Of a stretch of DNA of 64,000 nucleotides, positions 28,608-35,301 are shown piece after piece. The notes under the pieces are model-generated. The model saw only the letters and a list, made by a program, of their open reading frames with translations. It did no database searches and was not told where the DNA came from. Position 1 is the first letter of the stretch; the number at the start of each line of letters is the position of its first letter. This DNA is from Marinifilaceae bacterium (GTDB lineage: Bacteria; Bacteroidota; Bacteroidia; Bacteroidales; Marinifilaceae), in contig JAFGYE010000050.1 in assembly GCA_016936255.1 (NCBI GenBank), forward strand, positions 1 through 64,000, in the 5' to 3' direction. The translations under genes were made by a program, and so were the position numbers.

Positions 28608-28838
28608 TTAAATGTGATAATCAATGGGATGTTCTTTTTCTTTTCCTAATTGAATTTTATTCCATGTTCTTTCATGGATAAAATAGAGTCCCATTTTTGT
28701 AAACAACTCAACTCCGCCAATCGACATGGCCCATTTTAAATCTCCAATCACTAAATAGGAGATTAAGATGGTATCAATGGTTCCAATCGTTCTCCACGAA
28801 ATGGTTTTTAGTACACTTCGGTATGTTTTTTCCTTCAT
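28608..28838 (-). CDS. DUF2061 membrane protein, first gene of the sulfite reductase operon
   Basis: A 76-residue protein with the DUF2061 signature: KTISWRTIGTIDTILISYLV, then SIGGVELFTKMGLYFIHERTWNKI, and two predicted membrane segments. The frame stays open to 29063, but the extra 75 codons run through the second leader and its terminator. The ATG at 28838, just downstream of that terminator's U tract, gives the normal family length and is chosen. DUF2061 proteins recur in sulfur assimilation operons; their role is unknown. Expression is predicted to depend on readthrough of two attenuators. Confidence 0.8.
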   Translation of the reverse strand: MKEKTYRSVLKTISWRTIGTIDTILISYLVIGDLKWAMSIGGVELFTKMGLYFIHERTWNKIQLGKEKEHPIDYHI

Positions 28839-28855
28839 TTTAATCGACTTACAAG

Positions 28856-28889
28856 AATAAAAAAAGTCCTTCTGCGCAGCAGAAAGACT
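28856..28889 (-). terminator. Attenuator terminator 2 of the sulfite reductase operon
   Basis: On the minus strand AGTCTTTCTGC (28889-28879), loop TGC, then GCAGAAGGACT (28875-28865): an 11-bp stem with one G-U pair. It is followed by seven T (28865-28859). It ends about 20 nt before the DUF2061 ATG, so it must be bypassed for any structural gene to be expressed. Its 5' arm and loop (TTCTGCT, 28884-28878) can instead pair with AGCAGAA at 28929-28923 in leader 2. Confidence 0.85.
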
Positions 28890-28927
28890 CGATATGTAAT
28901 GTTCATTTAGGTACATAACGAATTCTG

Positions 28928-29011
28928 CTAGGGTGGATTCCATAACATACACACACAACAACATGTTGCTGAATTGGTTCTGTTTGTTGTATGATTTGAA
29001 TTTATATTCAT
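28928..29011 (-). CDS. Cysteine-rich leader peptide 2 (27 aa)
   Basis: A mini-ORF with ATG at 29011 and TAG at 28930-28928. The C-terminal half reads SATCCCVCMLWNPP: codons 17, 18, 19 and 21 are all TGT. It is in a different frame from the open frame that runs into DUF2061. The stop codon overlaps the segment AGCAGAA (28929-28923), which can pair with the 5' arm of terminator 2. A ribosome paused on the Cys run would leave that segment free about 19 nt ahead; a ribosome at the stop codon would cover it. The start codon is the only ATG in frame, but its use is not proven. Confidence 0.65.
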   Translation of the reverse strand: MNINSNHTTNRTNSATCCCVCMLWNPP

Positions 29012-29070
29012 CCTTGTGCGAAAAATATATTCTTGAATTGATTAAGTCTGTTGTTGAGATCATTTTGTCG

Positions 29071-29105
29071 AATAAAAAAAGCCTTTTTGCTGTTGCAAAA
29101 AGGCT
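29071..29105 (-). terminator. Attenuator terminator 1 of the sulfite reductase operon
   Basis: On the minus strand AGCCTTTTTGC (29105-29095), loop AACA, then GCAAAAAGGCT (29090-29080): a perfect 11-bp stem followed by a T tract. Nine bases of its 5' arm (CCTTTTTGC, 29103-29095) are perfectly complementary to GCAAAAAGG (29156-29148) inside leader 1, giving a competing antiterminator. Confidence 0.88.
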
Positions 29106-29137
29106 CTTGAGAATATTCTGATATCTAATTCGTCAAT

Positions 29138-29209
29138 TTAAGCTGTTCCTTTTTGCATAACAATACTTTCCATACACATACAACATGTTGTACACATACA
29201 CAAAGACAT
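29138..29209 (-). CDS. Cysteine-rich leader peptide 1 (23 aa)
   Basis: A mini-ORF with ATG at 29209 and TAA at 29140-29138, beginning MSLCMCTTCCMCMES. Codons 4, 6, 9, 10 and 12 are all TGT (five Cys in twelve codons), interspersed with Met. Codons 18-21 contain GCAAAAAGG, the antiterminator strand for the terminator starting 33 nt downstream. The last Cys codon lies 17 nt before that strand, nearly the same spacing as in leader 2. The arrangement matches classical amino-acid attenuation with cysteine as the sensed amino acid. Confidence 0.75.
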   Translation of the reverse strand: MSLCMCTTCCMCMESIVMQKGTA

Positions 29210-29271
29210 TTTGTTATTTTGAAGAAATTGACTCATTGCTAAATAGGATATTTTGATCTGTTTATCGGATA

Positions 29272-29303
29272 CAAGTTTAGGAAGATATATTGAGGATTCC
29301 AAC
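29272..29303 (-). promoter_or_regulatory. Candidate promoter of the sulfite reductase operon
   Basis: On the minus strand GTTG (29303-29300), a 20-nt spacer and TAAACTTG (29279-29272), each one mismatch from TTTG and TAnnTTTG. It predicts a start near 29265, about 55 nt before leader peptide 1, so both leaders and both terminators would be in the transcript. Confidence 0.42.
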
Positions 29304-29311
29304 AAAGAGAT

Positions 29312-29340
29312 AATAAAAAAGACTGTGTTGTCTTTTTATT
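29312..29340. terminator. Terminator-like hairpin upstream of the sulfite reductase promoter
   Basis: AAAAAGAC (29316-29323) pairs with its complement (29330-29337) over TGTGTT, with T or A tracts on both sides. There is no gene immediately upstream on either strand, so what it terminates is unclear; it may insulate the operon promoter. Confidence 0.5.
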
Positions 29341-29345
29341 ATTTA

Positions 29346-29860
29346 AAAGAAACGTTTGCACTAGAAATCATTTTTATTGCGTAATTACATTGTTAGTTAG
29401 GTTGTTGTGTTTGTTTTTTAAGGGTGGGTAATTTAAACTGTATTTTTTAAGATGACAACATCTTTAAGGGTGGAAGAAAAAAATATGATAATTTTACATT
29501 AAATTATTCATTTGGTAGATCTTTCATAGTAAAATTATAAGCTGATATATTAATAATATCTCCCAAGAATAGAATTGTAAGCTTTTATAAGATGAAGCGG
29601 GAAGCTGTGCATCTGATTCATGAAAAATATCCTTTCGGTTACAATGATGAGATTAAATTTTAATGATTAGGAGACGGAAAAGGTTTTTAAGCTTTTAATT
29701 TTATAAGGGATGAGTAAAATTATCGGGTTAAAGTTGATATGAATGTTGTTTTTTTGCAGCGGGAGTTGAGTTTGAAGAAGCTAAAAATGAGGATACTGAT
29801 TCATATTAAGTTTACTTGAGAAATAAAAAATCAGAATTAGTAAATAGTTAAGTCTATTTT
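29346..29860. other. 515-nt spacer with a possible decayed small gene
   Basis: No intact gene is visible. A 23-codon frame from 29592 (KREAVHLIHEKYPFGYNDEI) ends in TAA, and another short frame near 29757-29808 (GVEFEEAKNEDTDSY) also reads like real protein, in the same direction with stops between. This could be one small gene broken by frameshifts, but I cannot identify a parent. The rest is A/T-rich with no evident RNA gene. Confidence 0.3.
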
Positions 29861-29892
29861 TTTGCTTGGAGTTCAATCTCTTCCTATATTTA
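29861..29892 (+). promoter_or_regulatory. Promoter of the small acidic protein and PspC genes
   Basis: TTTG (29861-29864), a 20-nt spacer and TATATTTA (29885-29892), differing from TAnnTTTG only in the last base. It lies 25 nt before the ATG at 29917 and shows that an upstream in-frame ATG at 29866 is inside the promoter. Confidence 0.6.
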
Positions 29893-29916
29893 CATCACGA
29901 AATTAAATCAAAAATT

Positions 29917-30171
29917 ATGCTCCCAAAGTTTTTATTAGCAGACAATTCACAAGAGTTACCAGATACTCTTTTTATCGTTCACACACGTTCACCAAAGTGT
30001 ATTATCGAATGTGATGTTGAAGATTTCAATTCCAACCAAACTGTTTATTGGCTGGAGAAAACCCCGGAAGATCAAAATCTGATTGAAGATTTGATGGATG
30101 AGGCTGAAACCTTCTATAATGATGAGTTAGAGAATCAGGAAGATCTTTATGATGAGGAGTTTGATGACTAA
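29917..30171 (+). CDS. Small acidic hypothetical protein
   Basis: An 84-residue protein without signal peptide or membrane segment. It begins MLPKFLLADNSQELPDTLFI, has a compact middle (KCIIECDVEDF, VYWLEKTPEDQ) and ends in a strongly acidic tail (DELENQEDLYDEEFDD). I recognise it only as a conserved Bacteroidota hypothetical type. The start at 29917 is chosen because the upstream ATG falls within the promoter. The PspC gene follows 21 nt downstream. Confidence 0.68.
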   Translation: MLPKFLLADNSQELPDTLFIVHTRSPKCIIECDVEDFNSNQTVYWLEKTPEDQNLIEDLMDEAETFYNDELENQEDLYDEEFDD

Positions 30172-30192
30172 TTAATTTGTAAAACAAAGATC

Positions 30193-30381
30193 ATGAGTAA
30201 GAAATTGAAACGATCATCGGATAAGATGATTGCAGGTGTTTGTGCAGGTATTGCCGAATATTTAGGATGGGAAATTAGTCTTGTTCGGGTAGCCTATGTG
30301 CTGCTCTCAATATTTAGTGCTGGTTTTCCGGGTCTTTTGGTTTATATTATTCTTTGGTTTGTATTACCTGATGACAATTAG
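30193..30381 (+). CDS. PspC domain membrane protein
   Basis: A 62-residue PspC-domain protein: KLKRSSDKMIAGVCAGIAEYLG, then LVRVAYVLLSIFSAGFPGLL and a membrane segment ending in ILWFVLPDD. PspC domains are linked to phage-shock-type membrane stress responses; in this minimal form the protein is a single-pass membrane protein of unknown partner. No PspA or PspB homologue is nearby. Confidence 0.88.
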   Translation: MSKKLKRSSDKMIAGVCAGIAEYLGWEISLVRVAYVLLSIFSAGFPGLLVYIILWFVLPDDN

Positions 30382-30403
30382 AAAATACAATGTTAAGATA
30401 TAT

Positions 30404-30434
30404 AGGGGAGAGCAATAGCTTTCCCCTTTTTTTT
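30404..30434 (+). terminator. Terminator after the PspC gene
   Basis: A 10-bp stem, AGGGGAGAGC (30404-30413) with GCTTTCCCCT (30418-30427), containing one G-U pair and an AATA loop, followed by a run of T. Confidence 0.82.
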
Positions 30435-30658
30435 ATGTGTAAATCCGCGCAGTTTATCGGGGATAATAGTGGACAATTTGCTGTGTTTAATAACAGTTGA
30501 CATAGGAGATATTTATCATGATTTCCGTTTTCTATTTCTTCTATTTTTGCACCGATTTTAAACAAGCAGGAGGGAATGCTGACTAAAGTAAAATGGAATT
30601 TTATTTTAAAATGCAATCTCTTTTTATACCAACAACAACACCTTAATTTTTTTTACTG

Positions 30659-31372
30659 ATGAAGTTTTTTAAATCTATCGTATTGATAGGATTATTACTT
30701 GTCTGCGGCGGAGTAAAAGCAGACAATTTACCATCAAAAACCAGAGTAAACAGCAGTATTGATCTGGTTAGCCGCCATTTGTGGCGAGGCTTCAATAGTG
30801 GCACGGCACCAACTATCGAGCCTACTTTAGAATTGCAAACCGGCAAGTTCACTGTTGGTGCCTGGGGTGCATATTCTTTTGATGAGAGTTATCAGGAAAT
30901 CGATTTGTATTTACAGTACAACACACCATTGTTTCAATTTAGTCTATTCGATTTTTATTGTCCGGCTCCTGATTTTTCAAATTCAAAGTTTTTTGATTTT
31001 GACAGCAATGAAAGTGTTCATTTATTTGATGTTTCGGCAAAGTATAAAGGTTGTGCTAAATTTCCAATTTCGATTATGACTTCCATATTATTTTATGGAG
31101 AAATGGATCGTGATGAAAACAATGATCAGAAATATTCCAGTTATATAGAATTGGGTTATTCGAATATGATTGGCGGAAAGAAATTCTCATGGGCAATGGG
31201 TTTTACACTTTACGATGGAATGTATGATGACAAGGCAAACCTTGTTAATGCAAGCGTTACCATGTACGATAAAATTAAATTAAGTGATCAGTTTTCACTG
31301 CCGGTTCGAGGTGGTCTTACATTGAATCCAGTAACTGAAAAACTATTTCTGACATTTGCTATCACATTATAA
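30659..31372 (+). CDS. Outer-membrane protein, TorF/Gcw_chp-like
   Basis: A 237-residue exported protein (signal peptide MKFFKSIVLIGLLLVCGGVK followed by AD). The VSRHLWRGFNSG motif near residue 40 is typical of the TorF/Gcw_chp group of small porin-like barrels. Alternating amphipathic strands run to the C-terminus, which ends in the beta-barrel pattern EKLFLTFAITL. Transported substrate is unknown. It is monocistronic, with a strong terminator 20 nt after the stop. Confidence 0.7.
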   Translation: MKFFKSIVLIGLLLVCGGVKADNLPSKTRVNSSIDLVSRHLWRGFNSGTAPTIEPTLELQTGKFTVGAWGAYSFDESYQEIDLYLQYNTPLFQFSLFDFYCPAPDFSNSKFFDFDSNESVHLFDVSAKYKGCAKFPISIMTSILFYGEMDRDENNDQKYSSYIELGYSNMIGGKKFSWAMGFTLYDGMYDDKANLVNASVTMYDKIKLSDQFSLPVRGGLTLNPVTEKLFLTFAITL

Positions 31373-31391
31373 TTACAATGAAATATATTTG

Positions 31392-31419
31392 AAAAGGCTG
31401 CCATGTGCAGCCTTTTTTT
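31392..31419 (+). terminator. Terminator after the TorF-like gene
   Basis: AAAAGGCTGC (31392-31401) pairs with its complement (31407-31416) across CATGT and runs into a seven-T tract. Confidence 0.85.
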
Positions 31420-31501
31420 ATGCAATCTGCCCGACAATTATAAAAGAATTGGTGATATTTAAACTTTAAAGTCGTTTTATGGAAAATTGAATGAAAAGAG
31501 T

Positions 31502-31882
31502 ATGACAGCATTAGAAAAGGTGAATGAATTTCATGAAGCATTTGGTGTGAATGTTGAAAATACACCGGTAATTCCCGCTAAGGAAAGATGTGAATTAAGA
31601 CAAAATATCATTCAGGAAGAAGTTGATGAACTGAAAGTTGCCTGGGAATCGGGGAATTTGGTTGAGGTGGCAGATGCTTTGGCAGATATTCACTACTTGA
31701 TAATGGGCACTGTGCTCGAATTTGGTCTTCAGGACAAATATGCTGAGATTTTTAGCGAAGTTCATCGAAGTAACATGAGTAAGTTGGATGAAAATGGGAA
31801 TCCGATCTATCGGGAAGATGGGAAAGTGATTAAGTCGGAATTGTATTCAAAACCAGAGATTGCGAAAATCTTAAACCGTTAG
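31502..31882 (+). CDS. MazG-like nucleotide pyrophosphohydrolase
   Basis: A 126-residue all-alpha NTP pyrophosphohydrolase of the MazG/PRA-PH superfamily. The metal-binding EExxEL motif appears as QEEVDELKVAW and the second EVADALAD (ExxD type) as LVEVADALADIHYLIMG, both needed for Mg2+. The C-terminal EVHRSNMSKLDENGNPIYR is typical of this branch. The ATG at 31502 is preferred to an upstream TTG at 31487. It may hydrolyse non-canonical nucleotides. Confidence 0.85.
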   Translation: MTALEKVNEFHEAFGVNVENTPVIPAKERCELRQNIIQEEVDELKVAWESGNLVEVADALADIHYLIMGTVLEFGLQDKYAEIFSEVHRSNMSKLDENGNPIYREDGKVIKSELYSKPEIAKILNR

Positions 31883-31899
31883 GATAAAATATCAGTATG

Positions 31900-31970
31900 A
31901 TGAAACGGCCATGATTGAATAATGATTAACTCACATACGAAAATGATTAGTCACGAATGGTAAGTTTCAT
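31900..31970 (+). promoter_or_regulatory. Conserved 5' leader hairpin element, copy A (upstream of phzF-like gene)
   Basis: ATGAAAC (31900-31906) pairs with GTTTCAT (31964-31970), and nested inside CCAT (31909-31912) pairs with ATGG (31957-31960). The same blocks (TGAAACGxCCAT, AATGATT, ATGGTAAGTTxCAT) occur in the same order and spacing at 44560-44626. Both copies end 28-29 nt before a start codon. Likely a structured cis-acting RNA; ligand or role unknown. Confidence 0.6.
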
Positions 31971-31998
31971 CGAACAACTAAAAAAAAATTATAAACAG

Positions 31999-32784
31999 AT
32001 GAAACTTCAGAAATATCATGTTGATGCCTTTACAAATAAATTGTTTGGAGGAAATCCCGCTTGTGTTATCCCATTAGAAGGTTGGTTGGCTGATGAGATC
32101 ATGTTCTCCATCACCAAAGAGAATAATTTAGCAGAGACCGCTTTTTTTGTAACTCATAAAAATGATTTTCACATAAGATGGTTTACACCTGAAGTAGAGA
32201 TGGATTTATGTGGGCACGCAACTTTAGCAACGGCGCATGTGATTAAAAAGCATCTTAATTATAAAGGTGATGTAATTCGGTTTCGATCGGCAAGCGGAGA
32301 ACTGCAGGTGAGTTTTGAGGCTGATAAATATGTGCTGGACTTTCCTTCCCGTATGCCTAAATTAGCTGAATTGCCCGAAATTATAAGTGCAAGTTTAACT
32401 ATTCAGCCAAAAGAGGTTTATTTGGCCAGGGATTATGTATTGGTTTATGAATCGGAAGAGGAAGTGAAGGCATTAAATCCTGATAAAAATAAATTGGAAC
32501 AAATCGATTTAGGACATGGCGGAATAATTTGCACTGCATTAGGTAATGAAGCCGATTTTGTGTCCCGATTCTTTACCCCCGGAGCCAGTATCTTTGAAGA
32601 TCCGGTAACGGGTTCGGCTCATTGTAGTTTAGTACCTTTCTGGAGTGACCGGCTCAAAAAAAATGATTTGTTAGCTTATCAGATATCTGATCGACATGGT
32701 GTTTTGAATTGTACAAATATGAATCATCGTGTGTTGCTTCGAGGAAATGCAATAACGTATAGTGTTGGTGAGATTTATTTATAG
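31999..32784 (+). CDS. PhzF family isomerase/epimerase-like protein
   Basis: A 261-residue PhzF-fold protein. YHVDAFTNKLFGGNPACVI opens the N-terminal lobe, NNLAETAFF carries the family's catalytic Glu, and GHATLATAHVI and DPVTGSAHC are the two lobes' signature loops. The family contains isomerases of small amino-acid-derived metabolites; here no phenazine genes are present, so the substrate is unknown. The ATG at 31999 is chosen because the frame's earlier ATG at 31957 lies inside the leader hairpin. It is 17 nt from the pentapeptide gene. Confidence 0.88.
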   Translation: MKLQKYHVDAFTNKLFGGNPACVIPLEGWLADEIMFSITKENNLAETAFFVTHKNDFHIRWFTPEVEMDLCGHATLATAHVIKKHLNYKGDVIRFRSASGELQVSFEADKYVLDFPSRMPKLAELPEIISASLTIQPKEVYLARDYVLVYESEEEVKALNPDKNKLEQIDLGHGGIICTALGNEADFVSRFFTPGASIFEDPVTGSAHCSLVPFWSDRLKKNDLLAYQISDRHGVLNCTNMNHRVLLRGNAITYSVGEIYL

Positions 32785-32801
32785 AAGAAGGAATTGTAAT
32801 T

Positions 32802-33374
32802 ATGCCAAAGGTGTATATAGAGGATCAGGTTTTTGAAAAGAAGAATTATTCCTTGGAAGCTTTGCCAAAAGGAGAGTATGAGAATTGCCGTTTTGTGAAT
32901 TGCTCATTTGCCAACAGTGATTTGTCTGAAAATATTTTTTTAGAATGTGAGTTTGATCAATGCGATTTAAGTCTGGCTAAATTAAATTATACCGCTTTTC
33001 GTGATGTGATTTTCAAATCGTGCAAAATGCTTGGACTTGGCTTTCAGGACTGCAATCAATTACTACTCTCGGTTCAATTTGAAGATTGTCAGTTAAAATT
33101 GGCTTCTTTTTACAAGTTAAAATTAAAGGCAACCAAATTCATTAATTGCAATTTGCAGGAGGTAGATTTTACCGAAACTGATCTTACCGGGGCGACAATG
33201 GACAATTGTGATTTGGGTAGAGCCGTTTTTGAGTATACAAATATTGAGAAATCAGATCTAAGAAGCTCTTTTAACTATTTGATTAATCCTGAAATTAATA
33301 AAATAAAAAAAGCAAAATTTTCTTTGTCGGGTGTAATTGGATTGTTAAGCCAGTTCGATATTGAGATTGAATGA
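32802..33374 (+). CDS. Pentapeptide repeat protein
   Basis: A 190-residue protein made almost wholly of A(D/N)LxX pentapeptides (CRFVNCSFANSDLSENIFLE, CDLSLAKLNYTAF and CNLQEVDFTETDLTGATMDN are examples), folding as a right-handed quadrilateral beta helix. Related proteins of about this size include Qnr-like gyrase protectors, but many have no known role, and nothing here shows gyrase binding. No signal peptide. Probably cotranscribed with the phzF-like gene. Confidence 0.88.
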   Translation: MPKVYIEDQVFEKKNYSLEALPKGEYENCRFVNCSFANSDLSENIFLECEFDQCDLSLAKLNYTAFRDVIFKSCKMLGLGFQDCNQLLLSVQFEDCQLKLASFYKLKLKATKFINCNLQEVDFTETDLTGATMDNCDLGRAVFEYTNIEKSDLRSSFNYLINPEINKIKKAKFSLSGVIGLLSQFDIEIE

Positions 33375-33390
33375 AAGAAATTCATTACAG

Positions 33391-33419
33391 CAAAAAAAGA
33401 GACTCGTTTTGAGTCTCTT
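33391..33419. terminator. Terminator between pentapeptide gene and Na+/alanine symporter gene
   Basis: AAGAGACTC (33397-33405) pairs with its complement (33411-33419) across GTTTT. The minus strand has a clear seven-T tract, so it best serves the symporter gene; the plus side lacks a T run. Confidence 0.78.
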
Positions 33420-33436
33420 GAGGTATATGGGATGAT

Positions 33437-35107
33437 TTAAATTTCTCCAGGATGTTCTTTTGAAAATTTATCAAGATAATTGTTCATTGTTCCTTTCATA
33501 TCTTTTCGCAGTAATAAAATACCAATGAGGTTGGGAAGTGCCATAAGTGCAATGGTAATTCCCGAAAGGGTCCAGATAATGGTTGTATCAGCAAACGAAG
33601 CGATAAAGAAGCCAATGCAATAGATGATTCGGTAGGGAAGAACACCTTTTGCACCAAACAGGTAGGTTACCGATCGACCACCGTAATATGCCCAGGCAAT
33701 AGCTGTTGAAAAGGCAAACAGAAGCAATCCAAGGGAAACAATCCATTTTCCCCATTCTCCAAAATAACTACGGGTGAAGGCTTCTGCGGTTAGGGGAGCC
33801 GAATGCATTAACGAATTGCCTTGAAAATATTCCCCATTTTCATTTACGTACTTTCCATTTTCAATGCGAAGTGTTCCGCTGTACAATTCTTCATCGTTTT
33901 TGTAAACTTTTACTTCTTCGGCAAGTGAGCGGGAGTTGATGATTGAAACAGGATTTTGAACAATTCCATTTTTCACCTGTAATTCACCAGAGAAAACGGG
34001 CAAATCTTTTTTCCCATTTAAAAAATTAAAAAGTTTATCCTGATCTTTTTTATCCGAATCGTTATATTGATCGGCCATAATCACCATGTCCGTATTTTGA
34101 AATCGGTTGGGAAGTTTTTCTTTCCAAACACCTGATGATAATATCACCAAACCAGTTAGAGAACAAATAATGATGGTATCAATAAAAGGTTCCAATATGG
34201 CAACCATTCCTTCGGATACGGGTTCTTCGGTTCGGGCAGCGGCGTGAGCAATAGGAGCAGAACCTTGTCCGGCCTCATTACTAAACAAACCTCTGTTTAC
34301 TCCTCGGTTAAAAGCATAAGCAAAACCTGCCCCCAGAAAACCACCTGTTGCGGCAGTGCCGGTAAATACATTTGCAAATACAGAAACCAAAGCTGGAATG
34401 ATGTTCTCGTAGTTGTAAAAAATAACAGATATTGCACCCACAAAGTAGATGATTGCCATAGCAGGCACCAGTTTATCAGTAACCTTTACAATTCTTTTTA
34501 TGCCTCCCAAAATTACAATTCCGAGCAGCACAGCCAGAATTCCTCCGGTAATCATTTGATCGAAGCCAAAAGTAGAATAAAGTGAACTGGATATGGAATT
34601 AATTTGAGGCAAGCTACCTGTACCAAAAGAGGAAACAATTGTCATGGCAGCAAAAAATCCGGCAAGCCAGGGCATTTTCAGTTTGTTTTTCATGTAATAC
34701 ATCGGTCCGCCGGATATAAAACCTTTTTCGTCTGTTTCGCGATATTTGTGCGAAAGAGTAACCTCGACAAATTTGGTCGTCATTCCTAAAAAAGCAGTTA
34801 CCAACATCCAGAATAAAGCGGCAGGTCCGCCAAGGTATATTGCAAAGGCAACACCGGCAATATTTCCTGTTCCAACGGTACCCGAAAGCGCAGTGGCTAA
34901 GGCCTGAAAATGAGAAGCGTCTCCCTTTTCTCCTGGCTTGTCGTATTTTCCCCGCACTACTTTAAGAGCATGTTTGAAAAATCTGATTTGTGGAAATTTT
35001 AGATATATGGTGAAAAAAACACCAGTGAGAAGCAGCAATAGGGTAAACCAATCGCTTCCTCCCAGATAGATTTCGATTCCGGCTAAAAAGTCATTTAGTT
35101 TGTGCAT
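33437..35107 (-). CDS. Sodium:alanine symporter (AGCS) family transporter
   Basis: A 556-residue inner-membrane transporter. Family signatures are ATALSGTVGTGNIAGVAFAI, GGPMYYMKNKLKMPWLAGFF and NRGLFSNEAGQGSAPIAHAA. The protein is longer than the usual 450-500 residues because of a hydrophilic insert of about 110 residues (roughly 345-455, from NRFQNTDMVIMADQYN to MHSAPLTAEAF) before the last membrane helices. Import of alanine or a related amino acid with Na+ is inferred from family. Confidence 0.92.
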   Translation of the reverse strand: MHKLNDFLAGIEIYLGGSDWFTLLLLLTGVFFTIYLKFPQIRFFKHALKVVRGKYDKPGEKGDASHFQALATALSGTVGTGNIAGVAFAIYLGGPAALFWMLVTAFLGMTTKFVEVTLSHKYRETDEKGFISGGPMYYMKNKLKMPWLAGFFAAMTIVSSFGTGSLPQINSISSSLYSTFGFDQMITGGILAVLLGIVILGGIKRIVKVTDKLVPAMAIIYFVGAISVIFYNYENIIPALVSVFANVFTGTAATGGFLGAGFAYAFNRGVNRGLFSNEAGQGSAPIAHAAARTEEPVSEGMVAILEPFIDTIIICSLTGLVILSSGVWKEKLPNRFQNTDMVIMADQYNDSDKKDQDKLFNFLNGKKDLPVFSGELQVKNGIVQNPVSIINSRSLAEEVKVYKNDEELYSGTLRIENGKYVNENGEYFQGNSLMHSAPLTAEAFTRSYFGEWGKWIVSLGLLLFAFSTAIAWAYYGGRSVTYLFGAKGVLPYRIIYCIGFFIASFADTTIIWTLSGITIALMALPNLIGILLLRKDMKGTMNNYLDKFSKEHPGEI

Positions 35108-35301
35108 AAAGATAGGGGGCTTAGTAATTTTTGGATTGATAGATTTATTTAAAATCTTCCTAAGATAACGGTTTATTTTGAAAAGGCTAAAGTATTGGAT
35201 GGACTAATCGCTTTCCTGTATTAGATAATTGGTTAAGTGTAGACTGAATATGAATAATCATAATTTGTAAAAATGACAGCCAACATAAGAATTGTATTTA
35301 T

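Noticed and set aside
28608-29063. A 151-codon ORF that would give DUF2061 a 75-residue N-terminal extension
   Set aside because: The extension runs through terminator 2 and most of leader 2, lacks the family's composition, and DUF2061 proteins are usually short. The ATG at 28838 is preferred. The overlapping Cys-rich frame explains the region better.
29312-29340. A third attenuator terminator in the sulfite reductase leader
   Set aside because: The hairpin is terminator-like, but the sequence upstream on the minus strand holds no Cys-rich mini-ORF, and the best promoter lies downstream of it.
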